From NCBI GenBank assembly GCA_030039095.1, contig JASHQP010000213.1, forward strand, positions 1-31,631: a stretch of 31,631 nt of DNA, written 5' to 3'. A program made the translations under genes and the position numbers. The notes beneath the pieces are model-generated. The model was not told where the DNA came from. It ran no database searches and worked only from the letters and a program-made list of their open reading frames with translations. The stretch comes from Streptosporangiaceae bacterium (GTDB lineage: Bacteria; Actinomycetota; Actinomycetes; Streptosporangiales; Streptosporangiaceae). Below, piece by piece: positions 18,073-28,814 of this stretch (positions within the stretch are counted from its first letter, which is position 1; the number at the start of each line of letters is the position of its first letter).

Positions 18073-18837
18073 TCAGGGCTCGCGATCTGCACCGGGGTCT
18101 GCCGCGCCAGGCCCGCTCTCGGGCGCCGTCGCAGGCCCGCTCTCGGGCGCCGTGACAGGCCCGCTCTCAGCAGCCGTGGCAGCGTCGCCACCACTGGCAG
18201 CCTGCCGGCGGGGTCCCTCGCCCTCGGCAATCTGAGCGTCTAACGACTTCGAGGCGGGCGGCTGGGCCGCCTGCAGCACTTCCTCGGCCACGGCCCGCAT
18301 GGTCATCCGGCGGTCCATCGAGCTCTTCTGGATCCAGCGGAACGCCTCGGGCTCGGTCATCCTCTGCTCGGCCTGGAGTATCCCCTTGGCCCGGTCGAGC
18401 AGCTTGCGCACCTCGAGCCGGTCCTTGAGGCTCGAGACCTCCGTCTCGAGCGCCGAGAACTCCTGGAACCGGCTCACCGCGATCTCGATCGCCGGCACCA
18501 GGTCGGCCTTGGTGAACGGCTTGACCAGGAACGCCATCGCCCCGGCGTCCCTGGCCCGCAGCACGAGCTCACGCTGGGAGAACGCGGTGAGGATGACGAC
18601 CGGCGCCAGGTGGTCGGCGGTGATCCGCTCGGCAGCGGAGATCCCGTCGAGACCGGGCATCTTGATGTCCATGATCACCAGGTCCGGCTCGAGGCTCTCG
18701 GTCAGCTTGACGGCCGCCTCGCCGTCCGACGCCTCCCCCGCGACGACGTAGCCGTCTTCCTCGAGCATCTCCTTGAGGTCGAGGCGGATCAGTGCCTCAT
18801 CCTCGGCGATCACGACGCGAAACGGAGTCTGGCTCAC
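18073..18837 (-). CDS. pdtaR: ANTAR-domain response regulator (PdtaR type)
   Basis: The protein combines a receiver domain with an ANTAR RNA-binding output domain, acting as an antiterminator of nascent transcripts when phosphorylated. Receiver residues are the acidic pair in AEDE (12–14), the phosphoacceptor Asp57 in IMDIKMPG, Thr84 in ILTAFS and Lys106 in LVKPF. The ANTAR part (about 125–190) has EVRKLLDRAKGILQAEQRMTE followed by EAFRWIQKSSMDRRMTMRAVA, matching the PdtaR (Rv1626) family. The cognate kinase PdtaS is not in this window. A tail of about 60 residues is Ala/Gly/Pro-rich and includes three copies of an eight-residue repeat (ESGPVTAP type). The start is GTG at 18837 with only a weak ribosome binding site. 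In mycobacteria pdtaR also lies near polA and rpsA. Confidence 0.93.
   Translation of the reverse strand: MSQTPFRVVIAEDEALIRLDLKEMLEEDGYVVAGEASDGEAAVKLTESLEPDLVIMDIKMPGLDGISAAERITADHLAPVVILTAFSQRELVLRARDAGAMAFLVKPFTKADLVPAIEIAVSRFQEFSALETEVSSLKDRLEVRKLLDRAKGILQAEQRMTEPEAFRWIQKSSMDRRMTMRAVAEEVLQAAQPPASKSLDAQIAEGEGPRRQAASGGDAATAAESGPVTAPESGPATAPESGPGAADPGADREP
18109..18180. repeat. 24-bp triple tandem repeat encoding the PdtaR tail
   Basis: Three 24-bp units (18109–18132, 18133–18156, 18157–18180) begin AGGCCCGCTCTC. The first two differ only at the last few bases and the third is more diverged. Being a multiple of three, the array keeps the frame and encodes repeated Glu-Ser-Gly-Pro-type octapeptides. 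Confidence 0.9.
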
Positions 18838-18928
18838 CCATCGAGCGTATCGTGACCCGGTAGATTGTTACTCGGCCGCACCTACCCCCAGCCACCGGGG
18901 TGACGATGGTTCCTTAGGTTTGTCCATA

Positions 18929-18951
18929 TTGTCGTGACATAACGATATAAT
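18929..18951 (+). promoter_or_regulatory. TTGTCG-N11-TATAAT element abutting tRNA-Leu
   Basis: TTGTCGTGA is followed by 8 bases and a perfect TATAAT whose last base is immediately before the mature tRNA 5' end. The spacing equals that of the PafBC motif, but the second half of the upstream part does not match. A start seven bases on would fall inside the tRNA, so this hexamer is unlikely to make the mature tRNA alone. The true tRNA promoter may lie slightly upstream in the same AT-rich stretch. Confidence 0.35.
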
Positions 18952-19035
18952 GCCGGAATGGCGCAATAGGTCGACGCGGATGCCTCAAAAGCATCTGTCC
19001 GAGAGGACATGCGGGTTCGAGTCCCGCTTCCGGCA
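18952..19035 (+). tRNA. tRNA-Leu, anticodon CAA
   Basis: The sequence folds into a type II tRNA. The acceptor stem is GCCGGAA/TTCCGGC. The anticodon stem GATGC/GCATC has the loop CTCAAAA, placing CAA at 34–36 (reads UUG). The long variable arm TGTCC-GAGA-GGACA marks Leu, and the T arm is GCGGG-TTCGAGT-CCCGC. The discriminator base is A. CCA is not encoded directly after it (ACCCA follows). UUG is a rare codon in a genome of this composition. Confidence 0.96.
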
Positions 19036-19071
19036 CCCAGTGTGTAGCAAGTAAGACTGTCGGCAGCACCG

Positions 19072-19545
19072 GTGACAATGATCGCCCTGGCTAAGCAGGC
19101 CATGTCCCTCGTAATGCCGTCGTCCAAAGTCTTCTGCGCCTCGCATAGCGGAGTGGCCTGCACTTACGTCAAGAGCGCGTCGAAGCACTGGCCTTGCCTG
19201 TTTCCGCAGCATGGGCCGGGGCGGAAACACGAGCGCAAAATCGAGCTCGAGCCGTGGCAGCAGGAGATCGTCGACAGCCACCCCGGGGATTTCGCTCGCG
19301 GCCTCTTCCATTCGGACGGCTGCCGGCTCATCAACCGGGTTCGGCGCCCGGTGAAGGACGGCGATCGCTTCTACGAGTACCCGCGGTATCTGTTCGTCAA
19401 CAGGTCCGCCGATATCCACCGGCTCTGCGGGGAAGCGCTCGACCGGCTCGGGGTGGCCTGGCGGTTCTCGAAGCCGACCACGATCTCCGTGGCGCGCCGG
19501 GAGGCGGTCGCCAGGCTGGACGAGTTCGTCGGACCCAAGTACTGA
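19072..19545 (+). pseudogene. C-terminal remnant of an actinobacterial LAGLIDADG-like (DOD homing-endonuclease-like) protein
   Basis: The conceptual 157 residues contain KHWPCLFPQHGPGRKHERKIELEP, then WQQEIVDSHPGDFARGLFHSDGCR, RYPRYLFVNRSADIHRLC and a final SVARREAVARLDEFVGPKY-like end. From memory, this is the C-terminal half of a widespread actinobacterial family whose full-length members begin with a helix-turn-helix and a first LAGLIDADG-like half (LGLYLGDG type). That N-terminal half is absent here. The frame is closed by a TAG at 19045, ten bases after the tRNA-Leu. GLFHSDGCR is the second DOD-like motif. Truncation directly at the tRNA suggests a broken gene, although a shortened expressed protein from GTG 19072 or ATG 19078 remains possible. 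No clear ribosome binding site is visible. Confidence 0.65.
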
Positions 19546-19561
19546 CGAGCACGGAGGGCGG

Positions 19562-19613
19562 CCTGACGCCACGGCCTGACGCCACGGCCTGACGCCACGG
19601 CCTGACGCCACGG
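19562..19613. repeat. Four perfect 13-bp tandem repeats
   Basis: CCTGACGCCACGG is repeated four times without mismatch, ending 16 bp before the amidohydrolase ATG. It has no spacers, so it is not CRISPR. A copy-number change would alter the spacing between any upstream promoter and the gene. Confidence 0.95.
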
Positions 19614-19628
19614 CACGCGCACCGCGGC

Positions 19629-20507
19629 ATGGCGGACGCCACCGGCTACGATGAGCCGGTGCCGCTGCGCGCCATCGACTTTCATGTGCACCTGCCCACG
19701 CCCGACTGGCTGGACGGCAGCATGGCCGGCTACGTCGAGGCGGCCGAGGCGTATTTCCGGTCCCCGGTGCAGCGAGCCACCCTCGACGAACTCGCGGCCC
19801 GGTACCGCGAGCTCGAGGTGATGGCGGTGCTGCTCGCCTGGGACGCGGAGACGGCGACCGGCCGCCCGAGGGTGCCGAACGCCACCGTGGCCGACGCCTG
19901 CCGCGCGTACCCGGACGTGTTCACCGGGCTCGGGTCGGTAGACCCGCACAAGGGGGAAGCGGCGGTCGCCGAGGTCGCGCAGATCGCCGCGGATGGCCTG
20001 CGCGGGGTGAAGTTCCACCCGTCGCTGCAGGCCTTCGCGCCGGACGACCCGGCTTACTGGCCGGTCTTCGCCGCGTGCCAGGAGCACGGGCTGATCGCCC
20101 TGTTCCACACCGGGACCAGCGGGATCGGCGCGGGCCAGCCCGGCGGTCAGGGCATCAGGCTGGATTACGCGCAGCCGATCAGGCTCGACCCTGTCGCCGC
20201 CGCGCACCCCGGCCTGACGATCGTGGCCGCGCACTTCGGCTGGCCCTGGCACATGGAACTGATCGCGATGGCGCTGCACAAGACCAACGTGTACATCGAC
20301 GTCTCTGGCTGGTCGCCGCGGCGGATCCCGGCCGAGGTGGTCAGGGAGATGGGCGGGCGGCTTTCGGGGCAGTTCCTCTGGGGCAGCGACTTCCCGTTCC
20401 TGACCCCCGAGCGCTGCCTGGCCGAGTTCGAGGCACTCGGACTCCGCGAGGACGCGGCGGAACGGGTGCTCCGCGGCAACGCCGAGCGCATCCTGCGCCT
20501 CGGCTGA
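19629..20507 (+). CDS. Amidohydrolase_2-family metal-dependent hydrolase
   Basis: The 292-residue TIM-barrel protein carries the metal ligands of the ACMSD/amidohydrolase_2 family. These are the HxH motif in DFHVHLP (His19 and His21), VKFHPSLQ, a His in LFHTGTSG, a His in VAAHFGWPW, and the catalytic Asp in WGSDFPF followed by RVLRGNAERILRL. Reactions in this family include decarboxylation and hydrolysis of aromatic-ring cleavage products and beta-keto acids; the substrate here is unknown. The ATG at 19629 is preceded by the 13-bp repeat array and lacks a good ribosome binding site. A GTG at 19659, just before the first motif, is an alternative. The gene is on the plus strand and convergent with lgt. 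Confidence 0.86.
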   Translation: MADATGYDEPVPLRAIDFHVHLPTPDWLDGSMAGYVEAAEAYFRSPVQRATLDELAARYRELEVMAVLLAWDAETATGRPRVPNATVADACRAYPDVFTGLGSVDPHKGEAAVAEVAQIAADGLRGVKFHPSLQAFAPDDPAYWPVFAACQEHGLIALFHTGTSGIGAGQPGGQGIRLDYAQPIRLDPVAAAHPGLTIVAAHFGWPWHMELIAMALHKTNVYIDVSGWSPRRIPAEVVREMGGRLSGQFLWGSDFPFLTPERCLAEFEALGLREDAAERVLRGNAERILRLG

Positions 20508-20534
20508 CCGCCAGGCACCGGGCCGACAGGGCCG

Positions 20535-21398
20535 TCAGCCCGGCGCGGGTTCCGCGGTACCGGTGGCGATCTCGTCCCGCCCGGCCGGGGCCACGACGTC
20601 GGGTCCCCGCTCATGCCTGGTCAGGCACAGGTAGACGATCGCTCCGGCCACGACCAGGATCATCACGACCTGGCCGATCCGCAGCCCGAGCGCGTGCGGC
20701 GTGTAGTTGATCTCGAGTCCCTGGGTCCAGAAGCGCCCGAACGCGTAGAGCCCGGCGTAGAGCGCGAAGGCACGGTCCCCGGACAGCAGCAGGCGGCGTG
20801 CGGCCACGATCACGGCGACGCCGACCAGGGCGTCCCACAGCGACTCGTAGAGGAACGTGGGCTGGAAGGTGGCGAAGTTCAGGTACCCGGCGAGGCGGTG
20901 CTCGGGCGAGATCTCGATGGCCCACGGCAGCGACGAGGGGCGGCCGTAGATCTGCTGGTTGAACCAGTTGCCCCAGCGCCCTATCGCCTGAGCGAACGCG
21001 AGCGCGGGGGCGACCGCGCCCGCCACGGGTGCCAGCCGCACGCGTTCCCTGCGGCAGACCACCCAGGCGCCCAGGGCCCCGCCGGCGACAGCGCCGGGTA
21101 TGCCGAGGCCGCCATCCCAGATCCGGAAGACGTTGATCCAGTCGTGGCCTTGCCCGAAGTAGAAACTGATGTCGGTGAGCACGCTGTACAGGCGCGCGCC
21201 GAGCAGACCGACCGGGATGGCCACGGTGGCGATGTCCAGGATCATGCCGGGACGCCCGCCGACCTCACGGTAGCGCCGACTGGCGATCCAGAGCCCCACG
21301 ACGATGCCGGCAACGACGCAGATCGCATAGGCCCGGACCGGGACCGGCCCGATATGCCACAGGCCGCGCGAAGGGCTCGGGAGGACAGCAGCCGGCAT
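20535..21398 (-). CDS. lgt: Prolipoprotein diacylglyceryl transferase
   Basis: Lgt transfers diacylglycerol from phosphatidylglycerol to the lipobox cysteine of prolipoproteins at the cytoplasmic membrane. The 287-residue protein has about seven membrane segments. It carries the signature AIGRWGNWFNQQIYG (residues 138–152, with Arg141 and Asn144), WDGGLGIPGAVAGG after the second loop, and FGRFWTQGLEIN near the end with the conserved Arg. A hydrophilic tail of about 30 residues follows. The ATG at 21398 has only a weak ribosome binding site. In Streptomyces and mycobacteria lgt usually sits directly after trpA. Here it lies beyond gltBD, separated from gltD by a 307-bp gap. Confidence 0.97.
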   Translation of the reverse strand: MPAAVLPSPSRGLWHIGPVPVRAYAICVVAGIVVGLWIASRRYREVGGRPGMILDIATVAIPVGLLGARLYSVLTDISFYFGQGHDWINVFRIWDGGLGIPGAVAGGALGAWVVCRRERVRLAPVAGAVAPALAFAQAIGRWGNWFNQQIYGRPSSLPWAIEISPEHRLAGYLNFATFQPTFLYESLWDALVGVAVIVAARRLLLSGDRAFALYAGLYAFGRFWTQGLEINYTPHALGLRIGQVVMILVVAGAIVYLCLTRHERGPDVVAPAGRDEIATGTAEPAPG

Positions 21399-21556
21399 GT
21401 TTCATGACGTTACCGGCGTGCGGTGCGATTAGCTCCGTTTGGCCGTATTCGATGGCTGCTCGAATGATGGCAAATCGGAGCCGCGCACCTGACGGAGCGC
21501 CGCGGCTATCTGGTCTCGCTACGGCTCACCAACGTGCACACTGGCATTTCGCAGCC

Positions 21557-21594
21557 TGTGGATAACTCGGCATAGATCGGAAGTCTGTTGATAA
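21557..21594 (-). promoter_or_regulatory. Pair of DnaA-box-like sites
   Basis: On the minus strand TTATCCACA (21565–21557) is an exact DnaA box, and TTATCAACA (21594–21586) has one mismatch. Both are in the same orientation with a 29-bp period, and each is flanked by GAG before the box. Whether DnaA binds here is inference. Confidence 0.5.
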
Positions 21595-21601
21595 CTCAGC
21601 G

Positions 21602-21649
21602 GATCTTGGTCAAAACGTGCTGCCATGACGACGTGCTTTGACCAAGATC
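21602..21649. terminator. 13-bp inverted repeat downstream of gltD
   Basis: GATCTTGGTCAAA (21602–21614) and TTTGACCAAGATC (21637–21649) are perfect complements around a 22-base loop, 57 bp past the gltD stop. The loop contains the direct repeat ACGTGC. It could end the gltBD transcript, or be a binding site or repeat element; the arms are AT-richer than usual terminators here. Confidence 0.55.
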
Positions 21650-21658
21650 ATCGTGGCA

Positions 21659-21716
21659 GCGCACCACAGCACGCGGCTGGGCGAGGGGCGCACCACAGCA
21701 CGCGGCTACGTGAGGG
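21659..21716. repeat. 29-bp tandem duplication across the gltD stop codon
   Basis: The units 21659–21687 and 21688–21716 match at 26 of 29 positions, including 20 identical bases (GCGCACCACAGCACGCGGCT). The second unit contains the gltD stop codon, so part of the 3' coding end has been copied into the 3' flank. Confidence 0.88.
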
Positions 21717-23184
21717 GGCGGGCGGTCGGGGGGATGGCGGCCGGGAGGAGGGTGTCGCCGGCCAGGTAACTGTCGACGGCGGCAGCGGCCGACCTGCCCT
21801 CGGCGATCGCCCAGACGATCAGGGACTGGCCGCGGCCCATGTCCCCGGCGACGAAGACGCCGGGGACCGACGTCGCGTACGAGCCGTCCCGCGCCACGTT
21901 GCCCCGCTGGTCGAACTCGACGCCGAGGCTGGTCAGCAGCCCGTCACGGTCCGCGCCGGTGAAGCCCATGGCCAGCAGCGCCAGCTCGCACGGGAGCTCG
22001 CGCTCGGTCCCCGGCACGGGCGCGAACCCGCCGGCCGGAGACTCCACCTCCACCAGCCGCAGCGCCCGCACCCGCCCGTCCCCGTCGCCCAGGAACTCCT
22101 GGGTGGAGACCGCGTAGACGCGCTCGCCGCCTTCCTCGTGGGCGCTGGAGACCCGGTAGATCATCGGGTACGTCGGCCACGGCTGGCTGTCCGGGCGGTG
22201 CTCCGGCGGCCGCGGCATGATCTCCAGCTGCGTCACGGATGCCGCCCCCTGCCGCAGCACGGTGCCGAGGCAGTCGGCGCCGGTGTCGCCGCCGCCGATG
22301 ATCACCACGTTCCGCCCGCGGGCGGAGATCGCCGGCTCGCGCAGGGCACCCCCGCCGGACAGGCCGTCCGCCACCGCGCGGTTGGCCAGCGGCAGGAACT
22401 CCATGGCCTGGTGCACACCGGAAAGATCCGCTCCTGGAACCGGAAGGCCGCGCGCCACGGTGGCCCCGCCCGCCAGCACGATCGCGTCGAACTCGTCGCG
22501 CAGCCGATCCACGGTCACGTCCACGCCGACGCGCACGCCGCAGCGGAACACGGTTCCCTCCGCCAGCATCTGCACCAGCCGCCGGTCCAGGTGCCGCTTC
22601 TCCAGCTTGAACTCGGGGATCCCGTACCGGAGCAGCCCGCCGGGCCGGTCCGAACGCTCGTACACGGTCACCGCGTGACCGGCCCGGGTGAGCTGCTGCG
22701 CCGCGGCGAGCCCGGCGGGCCCGGAGCCGACCACGGCCACCCGCCGGCCCGCGGCACTCGCGGCCGCCGACGGCCGCTGCGGCGGGACCCAGCCCTCGGC
22801 CCAGGCCCGGTCGATGATCTCGACCTCGACCTGCTTGATCGTCACCGGGTCGGCGTTGATGCCGAGCACGCACGCGGACTCGCACGGCGCCGGGCAGAGC
22901 CGCCCGGTGAACTCGGGGAAGTTGTTCGTCGCGTGCAGCCGCTCGGCCGCCGCGTGCCAGTCGCCGGTCCGGACGAGGTCGTTCCACTCGGGGATCAGGT
23001 TCCCGAGAGGGCAGCCGTTGTGGCAGAACGGGATGCCGCAGTCCATGCACCGCCCGGCCTGCCGCTCGAGCTCACCGCGGCCGAAGTCGGTGTACACCTC
23101 GCGCCAGTCCTGGATCCGGACGTCGACCGGGCGCCGCGCCGGGGTCTGCCTGGCCGTCTTCAGGAAGCCCTTCGGGTCCGCCAT
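21706..23184 (-). CDS. gltD: Glutamate synthase (NADPH) small subunit
   Basis: GltD passes electrons from NADPH to the large subunit for glutamate synthesis from 2-oxoglutarate and glutamine. The 492-residue protein has the N-terminal cysteine motifs CMDCGIPFCHNGC (Cys46, 49, 54, 58) and CPAPCESAC (Cys97, 101, 105) for 4Fe-4S clusters. The FAD-binding motif VVGSGPAGLAAAQ lies near residue 151, the NADPH-binding motif IIGGGDTGADC near 295, and GVFVAGDMGRGQSLIVWAI at the end completes the FAD site. The ATG at 23184 lies 15 bp after the gltB stop with an AGGGGGG stretch upstream, so gltB and gltD form one unit. Its 3' end carries a tandem duplication. Confidence 0.98.
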   Translation of the reverse strand: MADPKGFLKTARQTPARRPVDVRIQDWREVYTDFGRGELERQAGRCMDCGIPFCHNGCPLGNLIPEWNDLVRTGDWHAAAERLHATNNFPEFTGRLCPAPCESACVLGINADPVTIKQVEVEIIDRAWAEGWVPPQRPSAAASAAGRRVAVVGSGPAGLAAAQQLTRAGHAVTVYERSDRPGGLLRYGIPEFKLEKRHLDRRLVQMLAEGTVFRCGVRVGVDVTVDRLRDEFDAIVLAGGATVARGLPVPGADLSGVHQAMEFLPLANRAVADGLSGGGALREPAISARGRNVVIIGGGDTGADCLGTVLRQGAASVTQLEIMPRPPEHRPDSQPWPTYPMIYRVSSAHEEGGERVYAVSTQEFLGDGDGRVRALRLVEVESPAGGFAPVPGTERELPCELALLAMGFTGADRDGLLTSLGVEFDQRGNVARDGSYATSVPGVFVAGDMGRGQSLIVWAIAEGRSAAAAVDSYLAGDTLLPAAIPPTARPLT

Positions 23185-23199
23185 CGTGATCAGCCCCCC

Positions 23200-27831
<4,632 letters not shown>

Positions 27832-27867
27832 CAATACTCCTGTCGTCTCGATCAGCTGCTGCGGGTC

Positions 27868-27909
27868 GGGACGACATTGGCCCTGGTGGGACGGGACGAC
27901 TTTGGCCCT
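27868..27909. repeat. Pair of 17-bp direct repeats before gltB
   Basis: GGGACGACATTGGCCCT (27868–27884) and GGGACGACTTTGGCCCT (27893–27909) differ at one base and start 25 bp apart, 37 bp upstream of the gltB ATG. Each is an imperfect palindrome (GGG…CCC). They could be paired binding sites for an unknown regulator or a structured part of the leader. Confidence 0.7.
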
Positions 27910-27956
27910 CGGAGCGGGCGGGGCGGGAACGCAGGCCCCACCGCCCGGTCCTCATT

Positions 27957-27972
27957 GTAACGAGAAAGTTTC
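27957..27972 (-). promoter_or_regulatory. GlnR-like box upstream of gltB
   Basis: On the minus strand GAAAC is followed by 6 bases and GTTAC. This matches exactly the GaAAc-n6-GtnAC half of the actinobacterial GlnR consensus. A further 6 bases on is GACCG, a partial third element. The site lies about 130 bp upstream of gltB. It overlaps a possible -10 (TACAAT, minus 27959–27954), so the sign of control is unclear. Confidence 0.6.
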
Positions 27973-27992
27973 CTGGAAGGCGATCCCCCAGG

Positions 27993-28814
27993 TCACGGGA
28001 CAGAACGTGACGCCCCGGCGGGCTCTCGCACCCCCAAGGCGAGACCGGCAGCCAGGTCACGGACGGCGGCGATGCCGGAACGCTCGTCCGGGGCGTCGAG
28101 CAGCCGGGAAACGAACGCGGAGCCCACGATCACGCCGTCGGCGAAGCCGGCCACCTCGGCGGCCTGGCGCCGGTCGCGGACGCCGAGCCCGACCGCAACC
28201 GGCAGGCTCGTGCACTCCCTGGTCCGGCGCACCAGCCCGGCCGCCTGGCTGCCCACGGCATCCCTGGCTCCGGTGGTTCCCATCAGCGAGGCCGCGTACA
28301 CGAACCCGCGGCAGACCGAGGTGATCAGCTCGAGCCGGTCGCCGGATGAGCTCGGCGCGACGAGGAAGACCGGGTCGAGCCCGTGCTCCGCGGCCGCGTC
28401 CAGCCACGGCCCGGCCTCCTCCGGGGTGAGGTCGGGGGTGATCAGCCCGCTGCCCCCGGCGGCGGCCAGGTCGGCGGCGAAGGAGGGCACGCCGTGGTGG
28501 TCGACCGGGTTCCAGTACGTCATCACCAGCGTGGGCACGCCCGCGCCCGCTACCGCCTCGACCGTGCGCAGCACGTCGGCGACCCGGGTGCCCGCTGCCA
28601 GGGCCCGCCGGGTGGCCTCCTGGATCACCGGGCCGTCCATCAGCGGGTCGGAGTACGGCAGGCCGATCTCCACGATGTCGGCCCCGGCCTCGGCCATGGC
28701 TATCGCCGCGCCGATCGCGCCCGGGACCGAGGGAAAGCCGGCCGGCAGGTAACCGACGAGCGCGGCCCGGTGCTCCGCCGCGGCCTTGCCGAACGCGCCG
28801 GCGACCGCGCTCAC
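27993..28814 (-). CDS. trpA: Tryptophan synthase alpha subunit
   Basis: TrpA cleaves indole-3-glycerol phosphate to indole and glyceraldehyde-3-phosphate and channels indole to TrpB. The 273-residue TIM barrel has [11 protein letters not shown], the catalytic Glu49 in [17 protein letters not shown] and Asp60 in the same motif. MTYWNPV and [11 protein letters not shown] (loop 6 region) follow, as do [10 protein letters not shown] and the phosphate-binding VAVGLGV and [10 protein letters not shown]. The GTG at 28814 overlaps the trpB stop as GTGA, a coupling arrangement. The frame is open far upstream inside trpB, but that is only overlap. It is the last gene of the trpC–trpB–trpA run; the gltB promoter begins about 20 bp after its stop. 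Confidence 0.97.
   Translation of the reverse strand: MSAVAGAFGKAAAEHRAALVGYLPAGFPSVPGAIGAAIAMAEAGADIVEIGLPYSDPLMDGPVIQEATRRALAAGTRVADVLRTVEAVAGAGVPTLVMTYWNPVDHHGVPSFAADLAAAGGSGLITPDLTPEEAGPWLDAAAEHGLDPVFLVAPSSSGDRLELITSVCRGFVYAASLMGTTGARDAVGSQAAGLVRRTRECTSLPVAVGLGVRDRRQAAEVAGFADGVIVGSAFVSRLLDAPDERSGIAAVRDLAAGLALGVREPAGASRSVP

Larger units (their letters stand above)
21399..21705. other. Intergenic region between gltD and lgt
   Basis: These 307 bases hold a pair of DnaA-box-like nonamers (21557–21594), a 13-bp inverted repeat (21602–21649) and a 29-bp tandem duplication that runs into the end of gltD (21659–21716). The GC content is lower than in surrounding genes. The short frames (for example from ATG 21467) have no ribosome binding site or recognisable product. 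Confidence 0.6.

Noticed and set aside
18952..19035. tRNA-Leu as an attachment site of an integrated island
   Set aside because: No integrase follows and I found no second copy of the tRNA 3' end in the window. Only the truncated downstream gene hints at past insertion.
19562..19613. CRISPR array
   Set aside because: The 13-bp units are directly adjacent with no spacers, and no cas genes are present.
21467..21570. Short frame starting ATG 21467 in the gltD–lgt gap
   Set aside because: It has about 32 codons, no ribosome binding site, no recognisable product, and runs into the DnaA-like box.
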